Positions 20,262 through 35,147 of a DNA stretch of 64,000 nt are shown here, one piece after another; the first letter of the stretch is position 1; each line of letters begins with the position of its first letter. The stretch spans positions 39,574-103,573 of the forward strand of contig NZ_JAJCTH010000019.1 in NCBI RefSeq assembly GCF_020594515.1, given 5' to 3'. A model generated the notes under the pieces. The model was not told the origin of the DNA. It saw only the letters and a program-made list of their open reading frames with translations, and searched no databases. The DNA is from Rhodoferax sp. U2-2l. Its GTDB lineage: Bacteria; Pseudomonadota; Gammaproteobacteria; Burkholderiales; Burkholderiaceae_C. The translations under genes were made by a program, and so were the position numbers.

Positions 20262-20282
20262 TCATTCAAACGTTTCGAACAA
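20262..20282. promoter_or_regulatory. Candidate operator between pirin and LysR genes
   Basis: The palindromic core AAACGTTT (20268-20275) sits in TTCAAACGTTTCGAA, overlapping a TTGAT...ATTCAA dyad that fits the loose T-N11-A LysR box. It lies 20 bases before the LysR start, a plausible autoregulatory site. This is inferred from position and symmetry only. Confidence 0.4.
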
Positions 20283-20295
20283 AAAACCACCCAAC

Positions 20296-21231
20296 ATGCA
20301 AATCGCCCGCAAAGTCCTGACCCCCGACGCACTGGCCATGTTGCAAACCATTGCCGACACCGGCAGTTTTGCGGCGGCCGCGCGGGCGCTGGGCATGGTA
20401 CCCAGTGCGCTGACCTACCGCGTGCGGCAGATGGAAGACGCGCTGGATGTGTTGCTGTTTGACCGCAGCTCGCGCCAGGCGGTGGCCACCCCCGCCGGGC
20501 TGGAGCTGCTGCGCGAGGGTGAACGCCTGCTGCAAGAGATCGACGCCGTGGCCAACCGCGTCAAACGTGTGGCCACCGGCTGGGAGCCGCAGTTCACCAT
20601 CGCGGTGGACAGCATCATCGCCAAGACCACCGTGCTGGAACTGTGTGAACGTTTCCTGGCCGACGCACCACCCACCCGCATCCGGCTGCGCGACGAAACC
20701 CTGTCCGGCACGCTGGAAGCACTCACCAGTGGCCAGGCTGACCTGGCGCTGGGTGTGGCCGACCTGACGCAAAACACCGGTCTGCACAGCCAGCCGCTGG
20801 GTGATGTGCCGTTTGTGTTTGCGGTGGCGCCGCACCACCCGCTGGCCGGTGCCGCCGAGCCGCTGTGTGATGAAGAACTGCGCCAGCACCGCGTGGTGGC
20901 CGTGGCCGACACCGTCAGCCGGGGTCGCGGCATGAGCATCGGGCTGCTGGGCGGCCAGGACGTGCTGACCGTGGCGACCATGCACGACAAGCTCGACGCG
21001 CAGATGCGCGGCCTGGGCTGCGGTTTTTTACCCGAATCGATGATCGTGGACCACCTGGCCACCGGGCGTCTGGTGGTCAAAACCACCACCCGGGCGCCCC
21101 GGGTGATCAGCGTCGACTACGTCTGGCGCGCCACCAGCACCACGCCCGGGCGCGCGCTGCAATGGTGGCTGAACGTGCTGAGCAGTCAAAACACCCGCGC
21201 GGCGCTGCTGCACCGGCACCGGGGCGTGTAA
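20296..21231 (+). CDS. LysR-family transcriptional regulator
   Basis: A 311-residue regulator with the N-terminal winged helix-turn-helix over about residues 8-65 (DTGSFAAAARALGMVPSALTYRVRQME, a typical LysR recognition helix) and a periplasmic-binding-like effector domain from about residue 90 (FTIAVDSIIAKTTV). The effector is not predictable. It is divergent from the pirin gene and probably controls it. The following flavoprotein gene starts 82 bases downstream on the same strand. Confidence 0.93.
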   Translation: MQIARKVLTPDALAMLQTIADTGSFAAAARALGMVPSALTYRVRQMEDALDVLLFDRSSRQAVATPAGLELLREGERLLQEIDAVANRVKRVATGWEPQFTIAVDSIIAKTTVLELCERFLADAPPTRIRLRDETLSGTLEALTSGQADLALGVADLTQNTGLHSQPLGDVPFVFAVAPHHPLAGAAEPLCDEELRQHRVVAVADTVSRGRGMSIGLLGGQDVLTVATMHDKLDAQMRGLGCGFLPESMIVDHLATGRLVVKTTTRAPRVISVDYVWRATSTTPGRALQWWLNVLSSQNTRAALLHRHRGV

Positions 21232-21312
21232 AGTCGGTCCCATCGGCGTCGACACGCTTTCCATCTCAAATACAACACGACGCCCGCGTTTTTTACCTCT
21301 GGAGAACAACAC

Positions 21313-22368
21313 ATGAACAAATCCCCCCGCATCCGCCAACACATCGCCATCATCGGCGCGGGCATGGCGGGTGTCACCTGCGCACGCACGTTGACGCAGG
21401 CCGGCCACACCGTCACCCTGTTTGAAAAAAGCGCGGGCCTGGGCGGGCGCATGGCCACCCGCGACAGCGCTTTTGGCTCGTTTGACCACGGCACCCAGTA
21501 TTTCACCGCGCGTGACCCGCGTTTTGTGATGGCGCTGGAAACCTCGCCCACCCTGGTCAAGCGCTGGAGCGCCAACGCGGTGCAAGTGATTGACGAAACC
21601 GGCCAGGTCAGCACATCGGCCTCGCCGGTCAACGAAGCGCACTGGGTCGGCGTGCCGGGCATGACGGCGCTGGTGGCCGGTTGGGCGCAGGAGCTGAAGG
21701 CGCCCAGCCAGATTGAGCTGCAAACCCGGGTGACCCTGATCGAGCCCGATGCGGTCAAACCCGGCCACTGGCAACTGCGCACCGAAGGTCCGGATGATGC
21801 GCGCCACGTGTACTCTGGCTTCAGCGCTGTGTTGCTGGCCATCCCCAGTGCGCAAGCGCAAAGCTTGCTACAAACCTCGAAGCTGGCCGAGGCCTGGATA
21901 CCGCGGCTGGGCGAGGTCGAGATGGCGCCGTGCTGGACGCTGATGCTGGCTTTTCCGCAGGCCATGCAACCCGATCTGTCCACGCTGGGCCCGCAGTGGA
22001 GCGCTGCACGCAGCAAACACCACCGCATTGCCTGGCTGGCGCGCGAGTCCAGCAAACCCGGCCGCAGCCCGATCGAGCGCTGGACCGTACAAGCCAGCGC
22101 CGAATGGTCCAAGGAACATCTGCAGGACGACCCGGCGCGGGTGGAAGCCAAATTGCTCAAGGCCTTTGGCGAGGTCACCGGCATCCACGCCGAACCCGCC
22201 CATGTGGACAGCCAGCGCTGGCTGTACGCCAAAACCTCCCGCCCGCTGGGCCAAAGCCACCTGTTCAACGCCGACCAGGGGCTGGGCGTGTGCGGTGACT
22301 GGTGCCTGGGTTACCGGGTGGAAAGCGCCTTTGTCTCCGGGCTGGAACTGGCACTCTCGGTGGTGTGA
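21313..22368 (+). CDS. Renalase-like NAD(P)/FAD-dependent oxidoreductase
   Basis: A 351-residue flavoprotein with an N-terminal FAD-binding dinucleotide fold ([17 protein letters not shown], residues 11-27), the second FAD motif GLGGRMATR at about 45-53, and a C-terminal FAD contact near [19 protein letters not shown]. The order matches the renalase/amine-oxidase branch. Substrate is unknown. A GGAG ribosome site precedes ATG 21313. Its stop overlaps the GTG start of gluQ. Confidence 0.88.
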   Translation: MNKSPRIRQHIAIIGAGMAGVTCARTLTQAGHTVTLFEKSAGLGGRMATRDSAFGSFDHGTQYFTARDPRFVMALETSPTLVKRWSANAVQVIDETGQVSTSASPVNEAHWVGVPGMTALVAGWAQELKAPSQIELQTRVTLIEPDAVKPGHWQLRTEGPDDARHVYSGFSAVLLAIPSAQAQSLLQTSKLAEAWIPRLGEVEMAPCWTLMLAFPQAMQPDLSTLGPQWSAARSKHHRIAWLARESSKPGRSPIERWTVQASAEWSKEHLQDDPARVEAKLLKAFGEVTGIHAEPAHVDSQRWLYAKTSRPLGQSHLFNADQGLGVCGDWCLGYRVESAFVSGLELALSVV

Positions 22369-23324
22369 ACCCCTACACCGGTCGCTTCGCGCCCTCGCCC
22401 ACCGGGCCATTGCATGCAGGCTCGCTGGTGGCGGCGCTGGCCAGCTGGCTGGACGCCTGCGCCCACGGCGGCCGTTGGCTGGTGCGCATCGAAGATGTGG
22501 ACACCACCCGCTGCCTGCCCGGGTTGGACCGCATCATCCTGGCCCAACTGGCGCAATGTGGCCTGCACAGCGACCTGCCTCCGCTCTACCAGTCACAACG
22601 CAGCGCCGCCTACCAGCAGGCGCTGGAGGCGCTGGTGCAGCGCGGCTTGGCCTACCCCTGCGCCTGCACCCGCCAACAGATCCAAGCCGCGCTGGCGCAA
22701 CACGGCACCGCCAAACCACGCCATGGCGAGCTGATTTACCCCGGCACCTGCCGCAACGGCCTGCACGGCGCTACGGCGCGGGCGTGGCGGCTGCGCACCG
22801 ACCTGGCGCCCCCAACATCAGCCCTGACATCGTCGGTAAGCTGGGTTGACCGACGCCTGGGCGCCCAGCAGCAGGACGTGGCCTTTGACGTAGGCGACTT
22901 TGTCTTGAAACGCGCCGACGGCTGCTTTGCCTACCAGCTCGCGGTGGTGGTGGACGACGCGGCACAAGGCATCACCGACGTGGTGCGCGGCGAAGACCTG
23001 GCCGACAACACCGCGCGGCAGATCCTGCTGCAACGCGCGCTGGGCCTGCCCACGCCGCGTTACCTGCACACACCGCTGGTGCGGGGTGACAACGGCGAAA
23101 AACTCTCCAAGCAGAACGGCGCGGCGGCGCTGAACCTGCAAGACCCTTTGACCGCGCTGAACCAGGCCGCCCAGGCGCTTGGCCTGCCGCCACAGGCGGG
23201 CCCGGTGCCTGAAGCGTTGTTGTTCTGGAACCGCCAGTGGCAGGCCCTGTGGCAAGGGCGACAGGTTGCGGTTCCCAAAATACAAACGCCTGCACATAAT
23301 GCGCTCGGGAGTACTCCAAAATGA
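22365..23324 (+). CDS. gluQ: Glutamyl-Q tRNA(Asp) synthetase
   Basis: GluQRS activates glutamate and attaches it to queuosine in tRNA(Asp). The protein is 319 residues: only the catalytic half of a glutamyl-tRNA synthetase, with the HIGH-like [10 protein letters not shown] near the N-terminus, cysteines in YPCACTRQQ for the zinc site, and the KMSKS-like [10 protein letters not shown] at about 245. The anticodon-binding domain is absent, as expected. The GTG start at 22365 overlaps the TGA of the preceding gene and gives the canonical N-terminus ([11 protein letters not shown]); the longer upstream reading has no family support. Confidence 0.94.
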   Translation: MNPYTGRFAPSPTGPLHAGSLVAALASWLDACAHGGRWLVRIEDVDTTRCLPGLDRIILAQLAQCGLHSDLPPLYQSQRSAAYQQALEALVQRGLAYPCACTRQQIQAALAQHGTAKPRHGELIYPGTCRNGLHGATARAWRLRTDLAPPTSALTSSVSWVDRRLGAQQQDVAFDVGDFVLKRADGCFAYQLAVVVDDAAQGITDVVRGEDLADNTARQILLQRALGLPTPRYLHTPLVRGDNGEKLSKQNGAAALNLQDPLTALNQAAQALGLPPQAGPVPEALLFWNRQWQALWQGRQVAVPKIQTPAHNALGSTPK

Positions 23325-26300
23325 CACACCCTCTGGAAGCGACACTGTCCTTTGCCCGCGAGCCTGCACACTCTGTGACCGAGGCCAGCGAAGCCATTGT
23401 CGGGTTGCTAGGCTACACGGCGCGGCAATTTCTGGACGGATCGGTGCAATGGCACCAGCTGGTGCATGCCGATGACCAGGACATCATCGATTGGCTCTTT
23501 TCCCCAGACCTGACCCCCAGCCAGGGCATCTTCAACATCCGACTGCGTCACGCCGATGGCCGCATTCGCTGCCTCAAAGGTCACTACACCCTGACGCTGC
23601 CTGCAGACCAACCCGGCGACCTGCAACTTCGCCTGACAGACGTCAGAACCTTGCACCATGGCAGCCCGGCCATCTTTCTTCCCAACTTCATGGCGATGAT
23701 GGAGAACACGGATGACTTCATCTACTTCAAGGACCGCAACCACGTTTTCACCGCAGCCAGCCAGACACTGGTGAGCGTCACCAAGGCCGCCAGACACTGG
23801 ACAGACCTGATCGGTAAAACCGATTACGACGTGTTTCCCGAGGCTTATGCCGATTTGTATTACCGCCTGGAGAAACAGGTGTTTGTCGGCAACCCCATTG
23901 CCCACGAAGTTCAGGGCTACCTGGCCAACGACGGCCACGCCGGCTGGGTGGACAACCGCAAGTACCCCATGACCGACGCCCAAGGCAACATCATCGGCCT
24001 GTTTGGCATTGCCCGAGACATATCCGACCTCAAACGCGCCGAAAATACGCTGCTGGAGAGCGAACACAGCTTCAAGACAATTTTTGAGCAACTGCCGTCC
24101 ATCTCGGTCCAGGGCTATGACCGCCAACGCCGGGTCATTTTCTGGAACCAGGCCAGCCAAACGCTATACGGATACACCCGTGAACAGGCACTGGGAAGTC
24201 AACTCGAAGACTTGATCATCCCGGAGCCGATGCGCGACACCGTCATCGGTTTGGTGGACGCGTGGTCCCGTGGCGGCCCGGCCATTCCGTCGTCTGAATT
24301 GACCCTGCAGAGCGCCAGCGGTGCACCAGTGGAAGTGTTTTCCAGCCACGTCATGGTCAACAACCACTCCGGCGCACCAGAGTTGTATTGCATCGACATC
24401 GACATCTCCGAGCGGAAAAAGGCAGAGGGCGCCATGCGCGCCAGCGAAACGTTTTTGCGCACCATCATTGACGAGATTCCTGACCCCTTGGTGCTCAAGG
24501 ACGAGCATGGCAAGTTTCTGCTGGGCAACCGGGCCGTGGCGAATTTGTACAACACCACGCCCGAGGCCATGGTTGGCAAGGACGACGGCGACTTTGGCGT
24601 GCCTGCCGAGCTGGCGGCGTTTTTCCGGCAAAACGTGCTGGACATCATGGCCAAGGGCGACACCCAAGTGGTGTTTGAGGACAGCCGCGACGCCACGACC
24701 GGCCAGACCCGCCACTTTCGCTCCATCAAAAAGCCTTTCAAGAACGCTGAAGGCCGCAACCAGATTCTGGTGATAGCGCAAGACGTGACCGACCTGGTCA
24801 CCGCCCAGCGCCAGGTGGCCGAGAGCGAGCAGCGCCTGCAACACGTGCTGGGCATCACCCGTGAAGGCATCTGGGACTGGCATGTCCCCACCAACCACGT
24901 CCAGCACAACCCGCAGTGGTACCAGACACTGCTCTACGCCGAGTCCGAGATTGCGCCCACGATAGAAGCGTTCACAACACTCATCCACCCAGATGACCGG
25001 GAGGTGGTCCACACCCGGATCGGCCAGCTGATCAGCGGCGCCACGTCCGCCTACTATTCCGAACACCGCATGTTGCGCAAGGACGGCCAGGTGCTGTGGG
25101 TGCAAGACCGTGGCCAGGTGGTGGAGCGGGACCCGCAGGGCCAGCCGGTGCGGGTGATAGGCAGCTTTGCCGACATCAGCTACCAGAAAGAGCATCAGAA
25201 CTTCCTGGAACGCATCGCGCACTACGACACCCTGACCGGGCTACCCAATCGCGTACTGCTGGCCGACCGCATGCAGCAGGCCATGGTGCAGGCCAAGCGC
25301 CGTGGCACCCTGATGGCGGTGGCCTACCTGGACCTGGACGGCTTCAAAGCCGTCAACGACCGCTACGGCCACACCGTGGGTGACCAGCTGCTCACCTGCC
25401 TGGCGGGCCAGCTGCGAGCCATCATGCGCGAAGGTGACACCATGGCCCGACTGGGCGGTGACGAATTTGTCGCCGTGTTTGTGGACTTGCCCGAAATGCA
25501 CAGCAGTGTGATGCTGATCAACCGCCTGCTGGAGGTGGCCGCGCGGCCCGTTGTGCTCCATGACGCGAGCCTGAAGGTCTCGGCCAGCGTGGGCGTCAGC
25601 TTCTATCCGCAGTCGGACGACACCGACGCCGACCAGTTGCTGCGCCAAGCCGACCAGGCCATGTACAGCGCCAAACTGGCGGGCAAAAACCGCTATCAGC
25701 TGTTCGACGCCGAACACGACCGCAGCCAGCGGGTGCGCCATGAAACACTGCAGCGCATCACGCAGGCGATGGCAGATGAAGAATTTGTCCTGTATTACCA
25801 GCCCAAGGTCAACCTGCGCACAGGCGAGGTGTTTGGTGCCGAGGCGCTGATCCGCTGGCAACACCCCCAACAAGGCTTGTTGGCGCCGGGCCGGTTTCTG
25901 CCCGACATCGAGAGCCATGCCATCAGCCTGGAGCTGGGCGAATGGGTGCTGCATACCGCCATGAAGCAATTGGCGGCGTGGGTGGCACAGGGGCTGAATC
26001 TGTCAGTGAGTGTCAACATCTCCGCCCACCACCTGCAACAACGCGACTTCGCCAGCAAGCTGCACAGCCTGCTGGCAGCCTACCCCGGGGTACCGCGCGA
26101 TCACCTGGAACTCGAGGTGCTGGAGACCACGGCACTGGAAGAGCTCGACAACGTGGCCAGCGTCATCCGCGACTGTGCCAGCATGGGGGTGGGCTGTGCG
26201 CTGGATGATTTCGGCACCGGTTACTCCAGCCTGACCTACCTGAAACGCCTGCCCGCGCAGGTGCTCAAGATCGACCAGAGTTTTGTGCGCGACATGCTTG

Positions 26301-26512
26301 ACGACCCCGAAGCCCGTGCCATTGTGGAAGGGGTGCTCGGGCTGGCGCGTGCCTTTGACCGCTGGGCGGTTGCAGAAGGGGCCGAAACCTTGGCCCACTG
26401 CGAGATGTTGTTAAACATGGGGTGTGACCTGGCGCAGGGCTACGGCATCGCCCGACCCATGCCCGCCGACCAGATGCCCGCCTGGGTGGCAGACTGGACA
26501 AGCCGGGTTTGA
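23321..26512 (+). CDS. Multi-PAS diguanylate cyclase/phosphodiesterase (GGDEF-EAL)
   Basis: A cytoplasmic 1063-residue protein with no membrane helices. About five PAS-type sensor domains (roughly 5-110, 120-235, 245-360, 370-490, 500-630) precede a GGDEF domain and an EAL domain. GGDEF is at 712-716, with the inhibitory RxxD site (REGD) five residues before it. EAL starts at 841 ([11 protein letters not shown]), with [11 protein letters not shown] and [12 protein letters not shown] intact. Both catalytic activities look possible. The ATG overlaps the gluQ stop by 4 bases. Several PAS domains suggest redox or small-ligand input. Confidence 0.95.
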   Translation: MTHPLEATLSFAREPAHSVTEASEAIVGLLGYTARQFLDGSVQWHQLVHADDQDIIDWLFSPDLTPSQGIFNIRLRHADGRIRCLKGHYTLTLPADQPGDLQLRLTDVRTLHHGSPAIFLPNFMAMMENTDDFIYFKDRNHVFTAASQTLVSVTKAARHWTDLIGKTDYDVFPEAYADLYYRLEKQVFVGNPIAHEVQGYLANDGHAGWVDNRKYPMTDAQGNIIGLFGIARDISDLKRAENTLLESEHSFKTIFEQLPSISVQGYDRQRRVIFWNQASQTLYGYTREQALGSQLEDLIIPEPMRDTVIGLVDAWSRGGPAIPSSELTLQSASGAPVEVFSSHVMVNNHSGAPELYCIDIDISERKKAEGAMRASETFLRTIIDEIPDPLVLKDEHGKFLLGNRAVANLYNTTPEAMVGKDDGDFGVPAELAAFFRQNVLDIMAKGDTQVVFEDSRDATTGQTRHFRSIKKPFKNAEGRNQILVIAQDVTDLVTAQRQVAESEQRLQHVLGITREGIWDWHVPTNHVQHNPQWYQTLLYAESEIAPTIEAFTTLIHPDDREVVHTRIGQLISGATSAYYSEHRMLRKDGQVLWVQDRGQVVERDPQGQPVRVIGSFADISYQKEHQNFLERIAHYDTLTGLPNRVLLADRMQQAMVQAKRRGTLMAVAYLDLDGFKAVNDRYGHTVGDQLLTCLAGQLRAIMREGDTMARLGGDEFVAVFVDLPEMHSSVMLINRLLEVAARPVVLHDASLKVSASVGVSFYPQSDDTDADQLLRQADQAMYSAKLAGKNRYQLFDAEHDRSQRVRHETLQRITQAMADEEFVLYYQPKVNLRTGEVFGAEALIRWQHPQQGLLAPGRFLPDIESHAISLELGEWVLHTAMKQLAAWVAQGLNLSVSVNISAHHLQQRDFASKLHSLLAAYPGVPRDHLELEVLETTALEELDNVASVIRDCASMGVGCALDDFGTGYSSLTYLKRLPAQVLKIDQSFVRDMLDDPEARAIVEGVLGLARAFDRWAVAEGAETLAHCEMLLNMGCDLAQGYGIARPMPADQMPAWVADWTSRV

Positions 26513-26615
26513 AGATGCAAAAACGGCTGTCATCCTTGGCTGTCATCCGGGGCACCGACCCAGCATCCACGCATTCGGGGCATGGCGAGCAGATCGCAGC
26601 CCACCCTGACCGACA
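26513..26615. other. Spacer between two convergent GGDEF-EAL genes
   Basis: This 103-base gap holds a tandem direct repeat of GGCTGTCATCC soon after the stop of the plus-strand gene. I see no strong hairpin with a T-run, so the two large convergent transcripts may overlap. Confidence 0.4.
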
Positions 26616-29282
26616 TCAACGCACCAGTTGCTGGTGGCGCACAAACACTTCAAATTCAGGCACCGGCAGCGGCTTGCTGAAGTAATACCCCTGCACCTCG
26701 TCACAGCCCTGCAGGCGCAGAAAAGCCAGCTGGCCCGCCGTTTCAACGCCTTCGGCAATGGTTTTCACGCCCAGGCTGGTGGCCAGGTTGATGATGGCGG
26801 TGACGATGGCCTTGTCATCCGGGTTGTCGCTGATGTCACGCACAAAACTCTGGTCGATCTTGAGCTTGGAGACATTGAACTTCTTCAGGTAGTTCAAGCT
26901 GGAATAGCCGGTGCCAAAGTCGTCAATCGACAGGCGGATGCCCTGATCACGCAGCTGGTTCATCAGCGCAATGGCGGCCAGCGGGTTGTCCATGGCCATG
27001 GCCTCGGTGAGTTCCAGCTCCAGGTACTCGGGCGGCAAGCCAGCCTCGTCCAGAATCTGCGTCACCATGGCCACCAGATTGGGGTGGCGGAACTGCACCG
27101 CCGACAGGTTCACCGCCACCACCATCGGTGCCATGCCCGCCTCGATCCAGCGCTTGAGCTGTGTCACCGCGCTGCGCAACACCCATTCACCCATGACCAG
27201 AATCTGGCCACTGTCCTCGGCCACCGGAATGAACTCAGCAGGCGACAAGCTGCCCAGCTCCGGATGCCGCCAGCGCAGCAAGGCCTCCGCCCCGATGATG
27301 TGACCGTCCTGCAGCGACAGCAGCGGCTGGTAATGCAAGCTCATCTCGCCACGCGCCAGGGCAAAGTGCATGGCGTTGACCAACTGCAGCTTGCGCGCTG
27401 CGTGGGACTGCATCTCCTGGGTGAAAAATGCAAAATTGTTGTGACTGGCCTGCTTGACGCGGTACATCGCGGTGTCGGCGTTTTTGGACAAAGTCTCAAA
27501 GTCCAGCCCGTCATACGGGTACAGCGCGATCCCGATGGACAAGGTGCTGACCAGCTCAGTGGTGTCGATCTTGAACGGTTCGTGCATGACGGCCAGCAGC
27601 TTCATCGCAATCTGACTGGCACTCTCCTCGGTCACCGAGGGCAACAGCAAAATGAACTCATCGCCGCCCATGCGCGACAGCGTGTCACCAGCGCGCAACG
27701 CGGCGCTCAGGCGCTGGGCCAACTGGACCAGCAGGCGGTCGCCCGTGCTGTGGCCCAGGGTGTCGTTGACATTCTTGAAGTGGTCCAAATCCAGAAACAT
27801 CAGCGCAAGGCCCTCGCCACTGCGCTGCGCCAGTTGGCGTGCAAAGTCAAAACGCGCCTGCAACTGGCTGCGGTTGGGCAGGCCGGTGAGCTGGTCAAAG
27901 TGGGCCAGCTGGGTGATGCGTTCGTCCGCGCGTTTCTTCTCGGTGATGTCGCGGGTGATGGACAGAAAACAGTCCACATGGTCCAGACGCACCACGGCAA
28001 CCGACATCAGCACCGTGATCAGCGTGCCATCCTTGCGGCAAAACTCTGCCTCCAGGTTGTTACAACAGCCCTCACGCCGCAAGCTATCGAGCATGCGGGT
28101 ACGGTCTTCCAGGCAACGCCAGATACCGAATTCCAGCGAGGTTTTGCCAATCACGTCAGCGCGGCTCCAGCCGGTGAGGCGCTCAAACCCTTCATTCACA
28201 TCAACGTAGGTGCTGTCAGACAAACGATTGATGTTCACCGCATCCGGGCTGGTGTGAAACGCCTTGCGGTAGCGCTCTTCGCTGTCGGCCAGGCTCAGCA
28301 GCGTGCGCCGACGATCCACCTCATCGGCAAAACGGTCCAGCGCGAAGCTGATGTCCATCGCCATTTCGAGCAACAGCGAGCGGGCCGCCTCATCGAAGGC
28401 ATGGGGCTCGCCGGCATAGACTGTCAACAGGCCCGCCAGCTGGCCACGGCGACGCAGCGGCAAGGACGCGGCAGAACCCCAACCATACAGCTTGGTCCGG
28501 GCGTGGCAGACCTGGGCGGTCGGGTCATTGGCAAAGTCCTGAAACCAATAGGGTTCACCGTCACGCAAGGCCCGGTCAGACGGCCCCAGACCCTGGGCGC
28601 TGTCCGTGTCTGAGGCGATGACCAGGCCACTGAGGGCGTCAGCGCCCTCCCCCGACCAGGCCGCTGGCTCAATCATGCCGGTGGTGGCATCCATCAGCCC
28701 GATCCAGGCCAGCTTCATGCCACCAAACGTCACGGCAGCATCACAAATGGCGGGAAACAGTTCGGCCTCCGACTGGCAACGCACAATGGTCTGGTTGCAC
28801 TGGCTCAGGGCGGCATACAGCTGGGTCAGGCGCTGCAGCTTGCGCTCGGCCAGGATGTGGGACGTCACGTCACGCGACAACACAATGAAGCTGACCGGCT
28901 GCCCCGGGCCGTTGTCTTTGCGTGACACCGACAGCTCAAACCAGGTCACGCCGCCAGGCAGCTTCAACTCGATGCGATGCCCGTGTGAATAACCCCGGCT
29001 ATTGGCCTCCTGCAGTGCGGCCATGCATGCTTCGGCGGTGGCGGCTGGCAGCACCTCACGCATCGTCCTGCCCAGGAAATCCGCAGCCGGCGCGGCCAGC
29101 AGATCGGTGCGCGGCGAGTGGTAGTCCAGGTACCGGCCCTGCGGGTCCACCTCAAACATCAAGTCCGGCAAGGCATCCAGAATGGCCAGCAAGTGGCTCT
29201 CGGCCCGCACCACGGGCACGGCGGCCTGTGCTGGCAGGCTCGGCGCGTCGGGCGCTTGATTGAAGTCAAAAGGGTCGGTCAT
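26616..29282 (-). CDS. PAS-GAF-PAS-GGDEF-EAL cyclic-di-GMP protein
   Basis: An 888-residue cytoplasmic protein starting at ATG 29282 ([12 protein letters not shown]); 36 upstream codons of poor character were dropped. Order: PAS (about 25-145), GAF (about 165-315), PAS (about 325-445), GGDEF and EAL. The GGDEF motif ([12 protein letters not shown]) has an RAGD inhibitory site five residues upstream. The EAL domain has [22 protein letters not shown] and [18 protein letters not shown], so both domains look active. It converges with the other GGDEF-EAL gene and is divergent from trmB. Confidence 0.95.
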   Translation of the reverse strand: MTDPFDFNQAPDAPSLPAQAAVPVVRAESHLLAILDALPDLMFEVDPQGRYLDYHSPRTDLLAAPAADFLGRTMREVLPAATAEACMAALQEANSRGYSHGHRIELKLPGGVTWFELSVSRKDNGPGQPVSFIVLSRDVTSHILAERKLQRLTQLYAALSQCNQTIVRCQSEAELFPAICDAAVTFGGMKLAWIGLMDATTGMIEPAAWSGEGADALSGLVIASDTDSAQGLGPSDRALRDGEPYWFQDFANDPTAQVCHARTKLYGWGSAASLPLRRRGQLAGLLTVYAGEPHAFDEAARSLLLEMAMDISFALDRFADEVDRRRTLLSLADSEERYRKAFHTSPDAVNINRLSDSTYVDVNEGFERLTGWSRADVIGKTSLEFGIWRCLEDRTRMLDSLRREGCCNNLEAEFCRKDGTLITVLMSVAVVRLDHVDCFLSITRDITEKKRADERITQLAHFDQLTGLPNRSQLQARFDFARQLAQRSGEGLALMFLDLDHFKNVNDTLGHSTGDRLLVQLAQRLSAALRAGDTLSRMGGDEFILLLPSVTEESASQIAMKLLAVMHEPFKIDTTELVSTLSIGIALYPYDGLDFETLSKNADTAMYRVKQASHNNFAFFTQEMQSHAARKLQLVNAMHFALARGEMSLHYQPLLSLQDGHIIGAEALLRWRHPELGSLSPAEFIPVAEDSGQILVMGEWVLRSAVTQLKRWIEAGMAPMVVAVNLSAVQFRHPNLVAMVTQILDEAGLPPEYLELELTEAMAMDNPLAAIALMNQLRDQGIRLSIDDFGTGYSSLNYLKKFNVSKLKIDQSFVRDISDNPDDKAIVTAIINLATSLGVKTIAEGVETAGQLAFLRLQGCDEVQGYYFSKPLPVPEFEVFVRHQQLVR

Positions 29283-29351
29283 GGTGGTCGGCCCATTTTC
29301 ATCGCTTTTTCCGGCAAATCTACAATCCGGCGCATATTGACTGCCCACACC

Positions 29352-30095
29352 ATGACCCAAGACGCCGCCCCAGACTCCGCCCCCACCCACGCCACGCCCG
29401 AGCGGCGCGCCATCCGCAGTTTTGTCAAGCGTACCGGGCGCACCACCGCCGGGCAGACCAAGGCGCTCAATGAACTGGGGCCGCGTTTTCTCGTGCCTTA
29501 CCAGTCAAGCCCGCTGGATTTTGCAGCGGCTTTCCAACAACCCCAGTCACCCCAGCCACTGGTGCTGGAGATTGGTTTTGGCATGGGCGAGGCCACCGCC
29601 CACATTGCCGCGCTGCTGCCCGACACCCACTTCCTGTGCTGCGAGGTGCATGACCCCGGCGTGGGCGCGCTGCTCAAACGCATGGGCGAACAAGACCTGA
29701 AAAACATCCGCATTTGCGCGCACGACGCGGTGGAGGTCATCGACCACATGCTGCCGCTGCAGTGCCTGGACGGTGTGCACATCTTTTTTCCTGACCCGTG
29801 GCACAAGGCGCGCCACAACAAACGCCGCCTGATCCAAAGCCCGCTGATCGCCAAGCTGGCTGCGCGCATCAAGGTGGGCGGTTATATCCACTGCGCCACC
29901 GACTGGCAGGAATATGCCGAGCAAATCCTGCAAGTACTGAGCGCCGAACCCTTGCTGAAAAACACCGCGCTGGCCACCCACCCGGAATTGTTGGGCTACG
30001 CCCCCAAGCCACATTACCGCCCGCTCACCAAGTTTGAAAACCGCGGCCTGAAACTGGGCCACGGCGTGTGGGACATCGTTTTTGAGCGGGTTTAA
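29352..30095 (+). CDS. trmB: tRNA (guanine-N7-)-methyltransferase TrmB
   Basis: TrmB places 7-methylguanosine at tRNA position 46 using S-adenosylmethionine. From ATG 29352 the protein has 247 residues. The SAM-binding strand is [13 protein letters not shown]; the family signature [16 protein letters not shown] and the C-terminal [16 protein letters not shown] follow. The start is placed after the divergent promoter region shared with the GGDEF-EAL gene. It overlaps the next gene by 14 bases. Confidence 0.96.
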   Translation: MTQDAAPDSAPTHATPERRAIRSFVKRTGRTTAGQTKALNELGPRFLVPYQSSPLDFAAAFQQPQSPQPLVLEIGFGMGEATAHIAALLPDTHFLCCEVHDPGVGALLKRMGEQDLKNIRICAHDAVEVIDHMLPLQCLDGVHIFFPDPWHKARHNKRRLIQSPLIAKLAARIKVGGYIHCATDWQEYAEQILQVLSAEPLLKNTALATHPELLGYAPKPHYRPLTKFENRGLKLGHGVWDIVFERV

Positions 30096-30987
30096 GCCGC
30101 CTGTCCGCAACGGCATCGGCCCCAGTTGCGTCGCCCTGCCCGGTGGGCCGTGGCCGACCTTGATCGATTTTTTGACTCAGCGCTTTCCCAACGTCAGCCC
30201 GGCCACCTGGTTACAACGCATGGCCCAAGGTGATGTGCTGGACGAATCGGGCACCGGCATCACGCCAGAGCGCGCCAGCCAGCCGCCCTACCCGGCCCAC
30301 ACCCGCCTGTTTTATTACCGCGAGGTGCCGCATGAGCCGCCGATCCCGTTCGAGGCGTTGGTGCTGTACCAGGACAAGCATCTGCTGGTGGTGGACAAAC
30401 CGCACTTTTTGCCGGTCGTGCCCTCCGGCGGCTACCTGAGTGAGACGGTGCTGGTGCGGCTCAAGCGCCAGCTGGGTCTGGACGACCTGGTGCCGATTCA
30501 CCGCATTGACCGCGACACCGCCGGCTTGGTGATGTTCTCCAAGCGCCCTGAGTCGCGCGCCGCCTACAACGCGCTGTTCAGCCAGCACCGGGTTCAGAAA
30601 ACTTACCACGCCATCGCACCCTGGCGTGCGGATATTCCGATGCCGCAGGTGCGCCAGAGCCGCATCCAGGAGGCCGGGCATTTCATGCTGCAGCACGAGG
30701 TGGATGGCCCGGTCAACGCAGTGACCCACATCAACGCGCTGGAGGTGCGCGGCACACTGGCGCGCTACGAGCTCAAACCCGTGACCGGCCAGCGGCATCA
30801 GTTGCGGGTGCACATGCTGGCGCTGGGCTTGCCGATTCTGAACGATGGTCTGTACCCGGTGCTGACGCCCGAGGGTCAGCTGGACCATGCCAAACCACTG
30901 CAACTGCTGGCCAGAGAGTTGGCCTTTACCGACCCGGTGAGTGGTCAGGCGCTGCATTTTGTGAGCCAGCGCGAGTTGGTGTTCTGA
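30082..30987 (+). CDS. RluA-family pseudouridine synthase (TTG start)
   Basis: A 301-residue RNA pseudouridine synthase. The catalytic aspartate is D143 in [15 protein letters not shown], the RluA signature; [15 protein letters not shown] and [17 protein letters not shown] are further RluA blocks. An S4-like N-terminal segment is present in reduced form. No suitable ATG exists before the conserved region; TTG 30082, inside the end of trmB, is the best start and implies coupled translation. Whether it modifies rRNA or tRNA cannot be decided. Confidence 0.88.
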   Translation: MSGFKPPVRNGIGPSCVALPGGPWPTLIDFLTQRFPNVSPATWLQRMAQGDVLDESGTGITPERASQPPYPAHTRLFYYREVPHEPPIPFEALVLYQDKHLLVVDKPHFLPVVPSGGYLSETVLVRLKRQLGLDDLVPIHRIDRDTAGLVMFSKRPESRAAYNALFSQHRVQKTYHAIAPWRADIPMPQVRQSRIQEAGHFMLQHEVDGPVNAVTHINALEVRGTLARYELKPVTGQRHQLRVHMLALGLPILNDGLYPVLTPEGQLDHAKPLQLLARELAFTDPVSGQALHFVSQRELVF

Positions 30988-34307
<3,320 letters not shown>

Positions 34308-34412
34308 ACCACCCAGGCAGCTTCTGGACTGGGCACTCTAGCGGGTTAGGGTGCGTTGACTAGGCTTCCTCCAGACAATAAAGGGACATCCAGTCACTCT
34401 TTAGGAGCCATC

Positions 34413-34997
34413 ATGAGCACCAAAAAACTCGCCACTGTCACGTGCCACGTGATCAGTTCATACGGCAACACCGCGTCCAACGTGATCCACGCTTACCGCT
34501 CGGGCGGCGAGCGTGTGGTCAAGCTGCTGGACCGGCGCTGGAACGGCGCCTTGCGCCAGTCCCGCTCGCAACTGGCCGCCGGTGTGGCCAAAAATGCCAC
34601 CACCTTCCAGCAGGCCATGCACAAATACTCGCTCAAGGGTCTGACACTGTCCTCGGGCGGCGCGCAGGGCCTCGTCAACCAGGTGGTCAAACTCGCCGAT
34701 GCCGGGGTGACCACCTTGTCCGCTGGCGCGAACCGCCTGGAAGACAAAACCGGTGTGCACGTGTTGAGCACCCTGGCCCAGGCCGTGTTGCCTGGCGCGC
34801 GCCTGCTCGACACCCTGGCTGGCCGGATCGAGCAAACCTCGGCCAACCTGGCCACACGCATTGCGGGTGACAACGTGGTGATCAGCGTGGCCAAGCGCGC
34901 TGCCTCTGCAACACGCAAACCGCGCACGGCGGCCCGCACAGCAACCCGCAAGCCACGCCCGGCCGCCGCTGCTGCCGCAGCCGCAACAGCCGCCTGA
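34413..34997 (+). CDS. Hypothetical protein with basic Ala/Arg/Pro tail (phasin-like at best)
   Basis: A 194-residue protein I do not recognise by family. AGGAG sits 7 bases before ATG 34413, a strong ribosome site that decides the start. The central part is predicted to be mostly helical and amphipathic, without signal peptide or membrane span. The tail from about residue 160 is rich in Arg, Lys, Pro and Ala (ATRKPRTAARTATRKPRP) and ends in an alanine run, as in histone H1-like or AlgP-type proteins. Possible roles are a granule-associated (phasin-like) or DNA-binding protein; neither is proven. Confidence 0.6.
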   Translation: MSTKKLATVTCHVISSYGNTASNVIHAYRSGGERVVKLLDRRWNGALRQSRSQLAAGVAKNATTFQQAMHKYSLKGLTLSSGGAQGLVNQVVKLADAGVTTLSAGANRLEDKTGVHVLSTLAQAVLPGARLLDTLAGRIEQTSANLATRIAGDNVVISVAKRAASATRKPRTAARTATRKPRPAAAAAAAATAA

Positions 34998-35015
34998 GCG
35001 CACGGGATTCAACCT

Positions 35016-35058
35016 GCCAGACTGTCCCGTGGCTCAAATATGCACGGAATAGTCTGGC
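35016..35058 (+). terminator. Hairpin downstream of the basic-tailed protein gene
   Basis: GCCAGACT (35016-35023) pairs with AGTCTGGC (35051-35058), and CCGTG pairs with CACGG inside it. It starts 19 bases after the stop codon. There is no U-run, so it may be a processing or stabilising hairpin rather than a strict intrinsic terminator. Confidence 0.45.
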
Positions 35059-35147
35059 AATACTCCCACCCTTGACCCTGCCCGGACACAGGCACATACT
35101 GCACTGAGCGGGGCTTGTCTGCCTTGGTTCTGATGACGCCTGATGAG

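Noticed and set aside
26628..28613. 661-codon open frame opposite the PAS-GAF-GGDEF-EAL gene
   Set aside because: Antisense shadow with no recognisable domain, while the opposite strand has full GGDEF and EAL motifs.
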